Positions 33,528 through 41,374 of a stretch of DNA of 45,350 nt are shown one piece after another. The position numbers and the translations under genes are program-made. Origin of the DNA: Pseudomonas kairouanensis (GTDB lineage Bacteria; Pseudomonadota; Gammaproteobacteria; Pseudomonadales; Pseudomonadaceae); NCBI RefSeq assembly GCF_004682055.1, contig NZ_QUZU01000048.1, forward strand, positions 1-45,350. The letters are read 5' to 3'. A model generated the notes under the pieces. That model did no database searches and was not told where the DNA came from. It saw only the letters and a list, made by a program, of their open reading frames with translations. Numbering within the stretch: position 1 is the first letter of the stretch; the number at the start of each line of letters is the position of its first letter.

Positions 33528-34358
33528 ATGGATTTTTGGACCGCCATTCAGGCATTGATTCTTGGCGTTGTGGAGGGGCTTACCGAGTTCCTGCCCATCT
33601 CCAGCACCGGCCACCAGATCATCGTGGCCGACTTGCTCGACTTCGGTGGTGAACGTGCAATGGCCTTCAACATCATCATCCAGCTGGGCGCGATCCTCGC
33701 GGTGGTGTGGGAGTTTCGCCGCAAGATCCTCGATGTGGTGACGGGGCTGCCGACCCAGCGCAACGCTCAGCGCTTTACTATGAACCTGCTGATCGCGTTC
33801 CTGCCGGCGGTGGTGCTGGGGGTGATCTTCGCCGACCTGATCCATCATTACCTGTTCAACCCCATCACGGTTGCCACGGCACTGGTGGTGGGCGGCATCG
33901 TCATGTTGTGGGCCGAGCGCCGCGAGCACAGTGTGCATGCCGAGACCGTCGATGACATCACCTGGAAAGATGCATTGAAAGTCGGTTTTGCCCAGTGCCT
34001 GGCGATGATCCCGGGCACTTCGCGTTCGGGCTCGACCATTATTGGCGGTCTGCTGTTCGGGCTGTCGCGCAAGACGGCCACCGAGTTTTCGTTCTTCCTG
34101 GCCATGCCGACCATGGTCGGTGCGGCGGTGTACTCGGGCTACAAATACCGTGACCTGTTCCAACCGGCGGACTTGCCGGTGTTTGCCGTTGGCTTCGTGA
34201 CCTCGTTCATCTTTGCGATGATCGCGGTCAAAGGCCTGCTCAAGTTCATCGCCAGCCACAGCTACGCGGCATTTGCCTGGTACCGCATCGGCTTTGGTCT
34301 GTTGATTTTGGCAACGTGGCAGTTCGGCTGGATCGACTGGGCGTCGGCCCAGGCATGA
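33528..34358 (+). CDS. uppP: Undecaprenyl-diphosphate phosphatase
   Basis: A 276-residue inner-membrane enzyme (BacA family) that dephosphorylates undecaprenyl diphosphate to recycle the lipid carrier of peptidoglycan and O-antigen synthesis. Both active-site motifs are present: GLTEFLPISSTGH (16-28) with the catalytic Glu/His, and PGTSRSGST with the Arg. About eight helices follow. The start is ATG 33528, with GGGGGAAG just upstream; an earlier in-frame ATG adds 10 residues outside the family. The stop overlaps the DUF1294 start. Overexpression of this family gives bacitracin tolerance. Confidence 0.95.
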   Translation: MDFWTAIQALILGVVEGLTEFLPISSTGHQIIVADLLDFGGERAMAFNIIIQLGAILAVVWEFRRKILDVVTGLPTQRNAQRFTMNLLIAFLPAVVLGVIFADLIHHYLFNPITVATALVVGGIVMLWAERREHSVHAETVDDITWKDALKVGFAQCLAMIPGTSRSGSTIIGGLLFGLSRKTATEFSFFLAMPTMVGAAVYSGYKYRDLFQPADLPVFAVGFVTSFIFAMIAVKGLLKFIASHSYAAFAWYRIGFGLLILATWQFGWIDWASAQA

Positions 34359-34738
34359 CGATCCAGCACCCGCGCCTGAAAGCGGCGCTCTTTGTACTGC
34401 TGTGCACCGCGCCATTGGTGGGCGCGGTGCTGGTGTGGCTGCGCGGTGAAACGTATATACCGCTGGCGGCCTATGGCGTGGTCAGCCTGATCGCGTTCTT
34501 CCTGTATTGGCGTGACAAGCGCAAGGCGCAGACCAACAGTTGGCGCACCCCGGAGAACATCCTGCATGCCGTGGAGCTGGCAGGCGGGTGGCCGGGGGCA
34601 TTGGTGGCGCAGCAGGTGTTTCGGCACAAGACGCGCAAGGTGTCCTACCAGGTGCTGTTCTGGGTGATCGTGTTGTTGCACCAGGTGTTCTGGCTGGATC
34701 AGTTATTCCTGGGCGGCACGCTGTGGTCAGTCCTCTAG
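34355..34738 (+). CDS. DUF1294 small membrane protein
   Basis: A 127-residue protein with four hydrophobic segments (FVLLCTAPLVGAVLVWL, YGVVSLIAFFLYWRDKRKA, VSYQVLFWVIVLLHQVFW). The signature YWRDKRKAQTNSWRTPENIL and HAVELAGGWPGALVAQQVFR followed by HKTRK identify DUF1294. The start codon overlaps the uppP stop (ATGA), so it is translated with uppP. Many relatives carry an N-terminal cold-shock domain; this one does not. Function unknown. Its 3' end overlaps that of the convergent MmcQ-like gene by 12 bp. Confidence 0.88.
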   Translation: MTIQHPRLKAALFVLLCTAPLVGAVLVWLRGETYIPLAAYGVVSLIAFFLYWRDKRKAQTNSWRTPENILHAVELAGGWPGALVAQQVFRHKTRKVSYQVLFWVIVLLHQVFWLDQLFLGGTLWSVL

Positions 34739-35083
34739 CAGCAAACCGATCTGCGTGCGTTTGGGCAATTTACTCACTACAAGCTGGTGGGAACGTTGCA
34801 ACAAGCTACGCAGTTCTTCGGCGCCCAGCGGGTAGGGCGTGTTCATGATGATCCACTGCGCACGTGCCAGGTAGGGCGCCGGGTGAATACCTGGGCGGTC
34901 GACATGGCCAAGAAACAGTTCCTTGTCGACCTTGAACGCCAGCGAATCGCCCCGCAGGTTTTGCAGGGCGAACATCTTGTTGCCGGCAATCGAGAACACG
35001 CGTACGCCGCCCCATTTGTAGTCCTCCCGCGCACCGGGCAGGCTCAGGCAGAAGGTGGCGACTTGATCTTCGGTCATGTTCAT
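34727..35083 (-). CDS. MmcQ/YjbR-family protein
   Basis: A 118-residue protein of the MmcQ/YjbR family (CyaY-like fold). Recognisable parts are FCLSLPGAREDYKWGGVRVF, the aromatic AQWIIMNT near position 80-90, and the C-terminal LVVSKLPKR. Relatives are annotated as possible DNA-binding proteins, but the biochemical role is unsettled. The start (MNMTEDQ) overlaps the stop of the LysR gene by 4 bp, so it is likely coupled to that regulator. Confidence 0.87.
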   Translation of the reverse strand: MNMTEDQVATFCLSLPGAREDYKWGGVRVFSIAGNKMFALQNLRGDSLAFKVDKELFLGHVDRPGIHPAPYLARAQWIIMNTPYPLGAEELRSLLQRSHQLVVSKLPKRTQIGLLLED

Positions 35084-35988
35084 AACAGGCGGTCTCCGCA
35101 GCTTTTGAAGCCTTCTTCCAGGTAGTCGATCCAGGCGCGAATGGCCGGCAGCACGCCGCGTCGGTGCGGGTACACCGCCTGCAGCCAGCCGCCGGGCAGT
35201 GACCACTCTGGCAGCAGTTGCACCAGTTGGCCCCTGGCCAGTTCTTCTTCGCAATACATCATCGGCAGCACGGTAAAGCCCAGGCCCATGATTGCGCTGG
35301 CTTTGCGTACGATGAAATCGTCGATGCCGAGGCGGGCTTCCATCACCAGTTCGTGGGGGTTTCCCTGGGGGTCGAGGATGCGTTGATGCACCATGCGATC
35401 TGCCTCAAGCGCACCGAGTATCGGCAGCTGTTTAAGCTCTTCGAGGGTATTGATTTGTGTGCCTTGCATGAACGTTGGGCTGGCGACCAATACGGTTTGG
35501 GCTGCGCGCAGGCGCTTGGTCACCAGTAACGGATCTTCATCCCCATGCTCGCGTACCCGCAGGGCCACATCTATGCCCTCGGCCACCAGGTCTACACGGC
35601 GGTTGACCAGGGTCATTTCCAACTGCACCTGAGGGTGCGCCGCGAGAAAACCCGCCACCAGTTCCGGCAGGATGTGTTGGGCCATGCCCACCGGGCAACT
35701 GACCCGCAGGCGCCCACGGGGCTCGCTGGACATGCTGGCCACGGCCTCATCGGCCATCTCCGCTTCTAAAAGCATGGCCTGGCAATGGCGCAGGTAGCGT
35801 TCGCCAACAGCGGTAAGGGTGAGTTGCCGCGTGGTGCGTTGCAGCAGGCGTGCGCCGAGGCGTTCTTCCAGCTCGGCAATGCGCCGCGACAAGCGCGACT
35901 TGGGAATCCCCAGCAGCCGCCCGGCGGCCGCGAAGCCACCGGCTTCCACGACTTTGGCGAAATAGTAGAGGTCGTTGAGGTCTTGCAT
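35080..35988 (-). CDS. LysR-family regulator, original divergent partner of azoR
   Basis: A 302-residue LysR-type regulator with an N-terminal winged HTH (LYYFAKVVEAGGFAAAGRLL, then GIPKSRLSRRIAELEERLG) and a CrgA-like effector domain (GRLRVSCPVGMAQHILPELV, DVALRVRE). In pseudomonads this type commonly stands next to an oxidoreductase gene, read divergently. Here azoR is 2.2 kb away, separated by an AT-rich HNH gene. A TTGTCC-N8-GGACAA dyad lies 10 bp before the ATG and a second one lies upstream of azoR, which suggests this regulator still controls both ends. Confidence 0.88.
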   Translation of the reverse strand: MQDLNDLYYFAKVVEAGGFAAAGRLLGIPKSRLSRRIAELEERLGARLLQRTTRQLTLTAVGERYLRHCQAMLLEAEMADEAVASMSSEPRGRLRVSCPVGMAQHILPELVAGFLAAHPQVQLEMTLVNRRVDLVAEGIDVALRVREHGDEDPLLVTKRLRAAQTVLVASPTFMQGTQINTLEELKQLPILGALEADRMVHQRILDPQGNPHELVMEARLGIDDFIVRKASAIMGLGFTVLPMMYCEEELARGQLVQLLPEWSLPGGWLQAVYPHRRGVLPAIRAWIDYLEEGFKSCGDRLL

Positions 35989-35998
35989 GGTGGGCCTA

Positions 35999-36018
35999 TT
36001 GTCCTGTCAGTGGGACAA
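35999..36018. promoter_or_regulatory. Inverted-repeat operator candidate upstream of lysR
   Basis: TTGTCC-TGTCAGTG-GGACAA, 11-30 bp before the lysR start codon. The arms are identical to those of the dyad at 38050-38069. The position suits autorepression by the LysR protein. Confidence 0.6.
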
Positions 36019-36241
36019 ACTATCCGCGTGTTGAGATGACAAATCCACTAGAAAATATATTGGCACGCGCCTACAAAAGTGAAGAGATTTGTGAATCAAC
36101 GTCCGACTTTTTGGAGATCAACTAGTACAAGTAGGATTTCTTGAGCAGCCTCCGGGGAGTATGCAAAAACTGCACTACATCCATAAGTGCATGCTTCATG
36201 TGAATGTACTATTTTGTGGTTATCCCTTTATATGCCAAGGT
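36019..36241. other. Left AT-rich flank of the HNH island
   Basis: About 220 bp of AT-rich sequence unlike the neighbouring GC-rich genes. It lies between the lysR operator and the HNH stop codon. No coding frame, recombinase site or clear terminator was seen. Confidence 0.5.
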
Positions 36242-37810
36242 TTAAATGTTGTGGTCGTACAAGCAAGTCATTGCATAGCCATCAATAGGCTTCAGAATCA
36301 ATTTGAAGTTGTCACCAGTCTTCATTTTCCCTTTCTTTCGTTTAATTTCAGGAATAAAACCTTCGACGAGAAGAACCTTGCGAGGTAACTTGATTACTTG
36401 GTCAAAAACTACTAGTGCATTATGTTCATTCTCGACGAAGCGCAATGTTCCAGGTTTTTTTCCACCTAATATTTCGAATTGGTTAATGGTTTCATCATAG
36501 TTAACATCGATGATCATTGGCTTTATCAGATTTTCTTCGGGAATCTGGCCTTGGTTTTCTAATATACGACGGATTTCTTCGAGATTTGCCAGCTCTACGG
36601 GGCTGAATGTGATGTGTCTGGTGAATATAATTTGTTTTTCAAGTAGCATTGATATGCTTCGTGCCCTGGTAGTGTAAGCTAGGAATGCATTTAGAGCACG
36701 AATGTCGTCCCTGCAGGAGTTGAAGTTGCTGGCTCCGCTAAAAACCACTTCGCCCCTATGCTCTATTATCAGTGAAAGCTCCCAACCATTCGCTAAGCGT
36801 TGATATAGCTTTGCTATTTTTGCTAGATAAGGGAGCGATCCAAGTTTTTGCTCCTCCCATAGTGTGAGATCTATATGCAGGCTAATGGTTTGGGTATCGT
36901 CATGTAGCATGAGGTTTTTTCTGAAGCCTATGGTAATCAAGCCTTCAAAAGCTTTTCCCTCGAACGCTAATGACTTTTCACCGCCAGTGATTTGGCCGTT
37001 CACTTCGGTTAAGTGGTCTACTAAATCTGTTTCGGGATCAATCAATTCGACTCTTGCTGATACATCACGACTTAGAGGCGAAAAGACTAACTTTCCGCCT
37101 TCGGGGTCTTCGGATACAAGGTGCGAAAGAAGATTGGAACCCTGGACTGATGCGTCAAGTAGATTAATTTCGAGTTTCTTACCATGATCGAAGAGGTTTT
37201 TTAATCCTTCTTCATAACCGTCATTTTGTTTTGCGTTGATATGAAAGCGGACGCGTACTGGTTCTCTCGCTTTAATTTCGATGAGGGAAATTCCGTCTAC
37301 AAGGCTAGAGGTAACGGAAAAGCGATGATCTAAGCGTTCAAGAAACTGCTCTTGCTCACGGTGTGCTTTGGCTATCGCTCCGGCAAGGCTGAGCTTGGGT
37401 TGTCGATTTTCAAGGGCCTCAAGTAATTTTCCGATTGCTGCGTCTGAGGCTTGAGGCCTTTTACCCAACGAATCTTTTGCCTTGTCCTCTGCAGATGTTT
37501 TCCATTTGAGCAAGAGTTCCGCAGGATATATTTCAACGTCTCTGTCAATAATGACTGAGCAGTTTGAGCAGAGCCATATCCCATTATTTATGTGAATCCG
37601 TTCCTCACTTGTCATGCTTGCTAAATAGCGTTTACCACCAGGTGCTGCGGCGTGTATGTGAGCCGCAACCCCGATGCTGGTGACCTTCTCACTACCACAT
37701 GGGCCGGAGGTCGGTACTCTGCACTCAGGATTCGAGCAAGCTTCGCCCGCTCGCTGTCGCATGGTCGTTATAGTCGACTGCAGAAAATCGTCGCGTCTTT
37801 TTGTGGCCAA
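36242..37810 (-). CDS. HNH endonuclease-domain protein with large uncharacterised C-terminal region
   Basis: A 522-residue protein. The N-terminal 110 residues form an HNH nuclease: zinc-type cysteines in GEACSNPECR, the catalytic histidine in VAAHIHAAAPGGKRY, then MTSEERIHINNGIWLCSNCS and VIIDRDVEIYP with the second Cys pair and Asp. This layout is found in many stand-alone HNH proteins near defence genes and in some CBASS effectors. Residues about 130-522 match nothing I recognise; I see no SAVED, ATPase or methyltransferase motifs. Translation appears to start at TTG 37810, since AAGGA lies 8 nt upstream. The gene is markedly AT-rich with A/T-ending codons, unlike its neighbours, and separates lysR from azoR, so it was probably acquired horizontally. 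A single-gene nuclease defence role is inference. Confidence 0.84.
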   Translation of the reverse strand: MATKRRDDFLQSTITTMRQRAGEACSNPECRVPTSGPCGSEKVTSIGVAAHIHAAAPGGKRYLASMTSEERIHINNGIWLCSNCSVIIDRDVEIYPAELLLKWKTSAEDKAKDSLGKRPQASDAAIGKLLEALENRQPKLSLAGAIAKAHREQEQFLERLDHRFSVTSSLVDGISLIEIKAREPVRVRFHINAKQNDGYEEGLKNLFDHGKKLEINLLDASVQGSNLLSHLVSEDPEGGKLVFSPLSRDVSARVELIDPETDLVDHLTEVNGQITGGEKSLAFEGKAFEGLITIGFRKNLMLHDDTQTISLHIDLTLWEEQKLGSLPYLAKIAKLYQRLANGWELSLIIEHRGEVVFSGASNFNSCRDDIRALNAFLAYTTRARSISMLLEKQIIFTRHITFSPVELANLEEIRRILENQGQIPEENLIKPMIIDVNYDETINQFEILGGKKPGTLRFVENEHNALVVFDQVIKLPRKVLLVEGFIPEIKRKKGKMKTGDNFKLILKPIDGYAMTCLYDHNI

Positions 37811-38049
37811 CTGTGCGATCCTTCAAATCGTTCACTGGGACGAATTCTACCTATTAAATATTCATCTGGCTTCTTAGCGGTGACGTTCAAAAAATTTATT
37901 TTTGTGAAGAGAGGATCCGCCTTTGTGTCTGAAGCTGCTGCCAGCGACGGAAAAATGCGCTTGGGGGATCTCAACAATTAGCAATATCTCTTCTTCATGC
38001 TAGGTGGGGTTCCTGCGCAACCCAATACTAGTTAGATCCTTTTGTTAGA
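37811..38049. other. Right AT-rich flank of the HNH island
   Basis: With the operator and azoR leader this makes a 353-bp gap. It should carry the HNH promoter (minus strand) and the island's right edge. A 69-codon minus-strand frame (37768-37977) overlaps the HNH start in another frame; I could not decide whether it is a remnant or chance. No recombinase gene or att-like repeat longer than a few bases was found. Confidence 0.45.
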
Positions 38050-38069
38050 TTGTCCTGCTGGCAGGACAA
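38050..38069. promoter_or_regulatory. Inverted-repeat operator candidate upstream of azoR
   Basis: TTGTCCTGC-TG-GCAGGACAA is a perfect 9-2-9 palindrome 95-114 bp before the azoR ATG, a position suited to LysR-type activation. Its outer arms are the same as in the dyad beside lysR at 35999-36018, with identical spacing. Confidence 0.65.
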
Positions 38070-38163
38070 ATAGTCGCGTACTAGCGGTCTAATCGCTTAT
38101 AGGATTCGTCTGTAGGATTGGCCTCACTTGATCGCCACTGACGATCCTACTCGGAGAATTCAA

Positions 38164-38775
38164 ATGAAACTGTTGCACATCGATTCCAGCATCCTCGGCG
38201 ACAACTCGGCTTCCCGTCAGCTCAGCGCTGGCGTGGTCAAGGCTTGGCAAGTAGCTGAACCGGGCGTGGAAGTGACCTACCGTGACGTGGCCGCCGAAGG
38301 CATCAATCACTTCTCCGGCGCCACCCTGGGTGCCCTGGGCACTCCGGCCGAGCAACGCAGCGCCGCCCAGCAGCAAGAAGCTGAACTGAGCGCCAAGACC
38401 CTGGCTGAATTCCTCGCCGCCGACGCCGTGGTAATCGCCGCACCGATGTACAACTTCACCATCCCGACCCAGCTCAAAGCCTGGATCGACCGCATCGCCG
38501 TTGCCGGCCAGACCTTCCGCTACACCGAAGCCGGTCCGGAAGGCCTGTGTGGTAACAAGAAGGTCATCATCGTGTCCACTTCGGGTGGCTTGCACGCCGG
38601 TCAAGCCACCGGTGTGGCCCATGAAGACTACTTGAAAGTGCTGCTGGGCTTCCTCGGCATCACCGACATCGAGTTCGTGCGTGCCCACGGCCTGGCGTAC
38701 GGTGATGAAGTGCGCACCAAGTCCCTGAGCGACGCCAATGTATTGATCAACGAACAATTGTTCGCTGCCGCGTAA
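38164..38775 (+). CDS. azoR: FMN-dependent NADH-azoreductase
   Basis: A 203-residue flavodoxin-fold NAD(P)H:quinone/azo reductase. The AzoR start MKLLHIDSSILGDNSASRQL binds the FMN phosphate, the PMYNFTIPTQLKAWIDRI block (about 99-116) lines the flavin, and VSTSGG completes the site. It reduces quinones and azo bonds by two-electron transfer and protects against thiol and electrophile stress. ATG 38164 has GGAG about 8 nt upstream. In related genomes it is read divergently from a LysR gene; here that gene is displaced by the HNH island, but the TTGTCC dyad is retained upstream. Confidence 0.94.
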   Translation: MKLLHIDSSILGDNSASRQLSAGVVKAWQVAEPGVEVTYRDVAAEGINHFSGATLGALGTPAEQRSAAQQQEAELSAKTLAEFLAADAVVIAAPMYNFTIPTQLKAWIDRIAVAGQTFRYTEAGPEGLCGNKKVIIVSTSGGLHAGQATGVAHEDYLKVLLGFLGITDIEFVRAHGLAYGDEVRTKSLSDANVLINEQLFAAA

Positions 38776-38801
38776 AGCTTGTGTAAAACAAGGCTTTTGC
38801 C
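38774..38801 (+). terminator. Weak hairpin after azoR
   Basis: AAGCTTGT and ACAAGGCTT pair with one bulged G around a short AAA loop, followed by TTG rather than a long T run. It starts at the azoR stop codon. A possible weak terminator. Confidence 0.35.
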
Positions 38802-39004
38802 CGTATCAATCTGAAACGGGACGTCTAAACTCTGTATTCTGATCGCCTCACAACGACCGGACTACGGAGTTTTTTCGTTTACCCGCTGTCACTATTTTGG
38901 CCCAGGTTATGCACGCAGGGGTTTATCACCCGGTGCGAGCGCCTTGAACCATGGACTTTCCAATCAGACATGCAGGTCTTTACGCAGCAAAGGTGGACAT
39001 CCTC

Positions 39005-40042
39005 ATGATGCGTCTTTGTGCAGTTATGGTTCTTTCTCTGCTCGGTGGCCTGGTTTCAGTGCATGCCGCGCCTGCGCCGCACCCCCATTGGAGTGTGGGC
39101 TTCCACCGCATGAGCTTTCTCGACCCGCTCGATTTGCAGCCGATGAAAGCCATCGCGTTCTACCCCTCCACCGATGCCCCGCACACCACACAGTTGGGTG
39201 CCTATCACGTCGCCGCGTCTGAAGATTCGAAGATCGCCATCGGGCGTTTCCCGATGTTGATGCTGTCCCACGGCAACACCGGTACGCCCCTGGCCCTGCA
39301 TGACCTGGCCACTTCCCTGGCGCGCAAGGGTTTTGTGGTGGTGGCAGTGCTGCATCCGGGGGACAACTACAAGGACCATAGCCGCCTGGGCACAGTGAGC
39401 AACCTGTACGGGCGGCCGATCCAGATTTCCGAAGCCATCACCGCCACCCTAGGCGATCCCATGCTATCGCCGTTCGTCAACGTCGATCAGGTGGGCGTTA
39501 TTGGCTATTCGGCCGGTGGCGAAACCGCGTTGATCCTGGCCGGGGCCAAACCGGATTTTGATCGCCTTCGCCGCTACTGCCAGGAGCGCCCGGAGGACCG
39601 CGACGCCTGTACCACCAAGGGCGAACTGGTGGTCGACCGCGACGACCTGCAACCTCAGGCCGATCCGCGTATTCACGCACTGATGCTAATGGCGCCGCTG
39701 AGCCTGATGTTTGGCCGTCATACCCTCGCCGATGTGCATGTGCCGGTGCTGCTCTACAGCGGCGACGGCGACAAACTGGTGGCCGTCGACAAGAACGCCG
39801 CCGCCCTGGCGCGCAAGTTGCCAGAGCCGCCAAACTTCAAGCTGCTGGCCGGGGCAGGGCACTTTGTGTTCATGGCGCCGTGTGACGACGATCAATTGGC
39901 CGCCATGCCCGCGATTTGTACCGATGCCGATGGTGTCGACCGCGAAGGCATCCACCGCGACCTGATCTCTGAGGCGGGCCGGTTTTTCAGCCACACCCTT
40001 GGCCAAGCCACGCGCGCCGGTATGCAGACCGCGGATCAGTAA
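39005..40042 (+). CDS. Secreted alpha/beta-hydrolase, dienelactone-hydrolase/PAF-acetylhydrolase-like
   Basis: A 345-residue exported hydrolase. The signal peptide (MMRLCAVMVLSLLGGLVSVH to AAP) ends near residue 23. The oxyanion strand is FPMLMLSHGNTGTP, the nucleophile elbow VGVIGYSAGGE, and the candidate base is H in LAGAGHFVFMAP, with an acid in YSGDGDKLV. The class was formerly annotated as 'predicted dienelactone hydrolase'. I chose ATG 39005 because it gives a clean signal peptide and AGGTGG lies upstream; the frame begins 18 codons earlier with no signal character. It ends by overlapping the convergent MFS gene by 7 bp. The substrate is unknown. Confidence 0.85.
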   Translation: MMRLCAVMVLSLLGGLVSVHAAPAPHPHWSVGFHRMSFLDPLDLQPMKAIAFYPSTDAPHTTQLGAYHVAASEDSKIAIGRFPMLMLSHGNTGTPLALHDLATSLARKGFVVVAVLHPGDNYKDHSRLGTVSNLYGRPIQISEAITATLGDPMLSPFVNVDQVGVIGYSAGGETALILAGAKPDFDRLRRYCQERPEDRDACTTKGELVVDRDDLQPQADPRIHALMLMAPLSLMFGRHTLADVHVPVLLYSGDGDKLVAVDKNAAALARKLPEPPNFKLLAGAGHFVFMAPCDDDQLAAMPAICTDADGVDREGIHRDLISEAGRFFSHTLGQATRAGMQTADQ

Positions 40043-41211
40043 GCGCGGCGCTGGAGGGCGACGGTTACGCCCAGGGCGGTGACTGACAGCAAGGCTGCGC
40101 AAAAGAAGATCCAGCCATAGCCGAGGTTCAGCGCCACGGCGCCCATCAATGGCCCCGCAATCGCCAAGGCCAGGTCAAAGAACACCGCATACGCACTTAA
40201 CCCGGCGCCTCGACTGCCGTTGGGCACCTGCTTGATGGCTTCCACGCCGAGCGCTGGGTACACCAGCGACAAGCCAAACCCAGTGAGCCCGGCGCCAATC
40301 AACGCCACGCCGGTGGACGGTGCCAGCCACAGCAGGGTCAGGCCCAGGGTTTCGATGATCATGCAAGCGATTGCCGCGCGGAACCCGCCAAAGCGGCTGA
40401 TGGCCGAGATGAACACCAACCGCGAAAGGATAAAACACACGCCAAATACCGTCAGGCAGTACGCCGCACCGGTCCAGCCATGGTTGAGGTAGTACAGGGT
40501 AATAAAGGTGGTGAGGGTGCCGTAGCCAATCGAAGACAGGCACAGGCTGGCACCAAACGGCGCGATACGCCCAAACACCGCCCAAAACGGCAGGCGTTCA
40601 CCGCGTACTATCGGCGCCGAGGGCTTGTTGCGGATCAACACCAGGCCCAGCGCCGACAGGGCTGACAGCGCAAGGCCAAGGCTGGCGTAGCCGTATTCGG
40701 CAACCATCACCACCCCCAGCGGCGCACCGATGGCGATGGCGCCGTAGGAGGCGATGCCGTTCCATGAGATGGACCGCGCCGTGTGCTCGGCCCCCACCTG
40801 GCCCATGCACCAACTGATGGTGCCCACGCCGATCAAACCCTGGGCCACCCCCAGCAACACGCGCGCGGCAATCAGAATGCCCAGGCTCACGGTAGGTGTG
40901 CTTTCCAGCAACGTTGCCAGAAAGGTCAGCACGCCACTGGCCAGAATCCCCGCCAACCCCAGCACAATCGCACGCTTGGAGCCGACGTTATCCGACATCC
41001 TCCCGGCCAGCGGACGACTGAGCAGGGTGGCCAGGTACTGAGCGCCAATGGCAATGCCCGCCACGACCGCGCTGAACCCCAATTGCTCATGGACATAGCC
41101 TGGAATTACCGCAATCGGCAGACCGATGCAGATAAAGGCGATGAAGGTATAGAAGACGATGGAGACGATCTGCAGCGTGATCGACGCAGTGCTGGGGACG
41201 GTGGCAGACAT
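40036..41211 (-). CDS. MFS transporter, YhhS/YfcJ-like
   Basis: A major facilitator of about 391 residues with 12 helices. The A motif is RPLAGRMSDNVGSKRAI after helix 2. The mid-protein PFWAVFGRIAPFGASLCLSS and GLSLVYPALGVEAIKQVPN followed by RGAG are typical of the YhhS/YfcJ group of drug/sugar exporters. I start it at ATG 41211; a start 12 codons upstream is equally possible because neither has a strong ribosome site. No neighbouring regulator or enzyme points to a substrate. Confidence 0.85.
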   Translation of the reverse strand: MSATVPSTASITLQIVSIVFYTFIAFICIGLPIAVIPGYVHEQLGFSAVVAGIAIGAQYLATLLSRPLAGRMSDNVGSKRAIVLGLAGILASGVLTFLATLLESTPTVSLGILIAARVLLGVAQGLIGVGTISWCMGQVGAEHTARSISWNGIASYGAIAIGAPLGVVMVAEYGYASLGLALSALSALGLVLIRNKPSAPIVRGERLPFWAVFGRIAPFGASLCLSSIGYGTLTTFITLYYLNHGWTGAAYCLTVFGVCFILSRLVFISAISRFGGFRAAIACMIIETLGLTLLWLAPSTGVALIGAGLTGFGLSLVYPALGVEAIKQVPNGSRGAGLSAYAVFFDLALAIAGPLMGAVALNLGYGWIFFCAALLSVTALGVTVALQRRAY

Positions 41212-41308
41212 GGGCACTCGTTCGCGGGCGGGCGGTGAGGGCATCATGGCAAGGGTCTGGGGGAAAAGAAAGCAGGCTAACGATTAATGATGGTGTTCCA
41301 TTAGATGC

Positions 41309-41336
41309 AAAAAGCCCCATCACTATGGACGGGGCT
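41309..41336 (-). terminator. Rho-independent terminator of ybiT
   Basis: On the minus strand AGCCCC-(12-nt loop)-GGGGCT is followed by TTTTT, 39 bp after the ybiT stop. Arms are at 41331-41336 and 41313-41318. A standard intrinsic terminator. Confidence 0.87.
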
Positions 41337-41374
41337 CTAACTTGCCGCTTGCAGCTGAAAACTAATCGCTGCCC

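Noticed and set aside
37768..37977. A 69-codon minus-strand frame overlapping the HNH start
   Set aside because: No good ribosome site or recognisable domain; it could be a remnant, but the evidence is too thin to call a gene.
36047..38084. ACTAG at 36047-36051 and 38080-38084 as a target-site duplication of the HNH island
   Set aside because: Five bases recur by chance often in AT-rich DNA, ACTAG also occurs near 36121 and 38026, and the two copies do not frame the dyads symmetrically.
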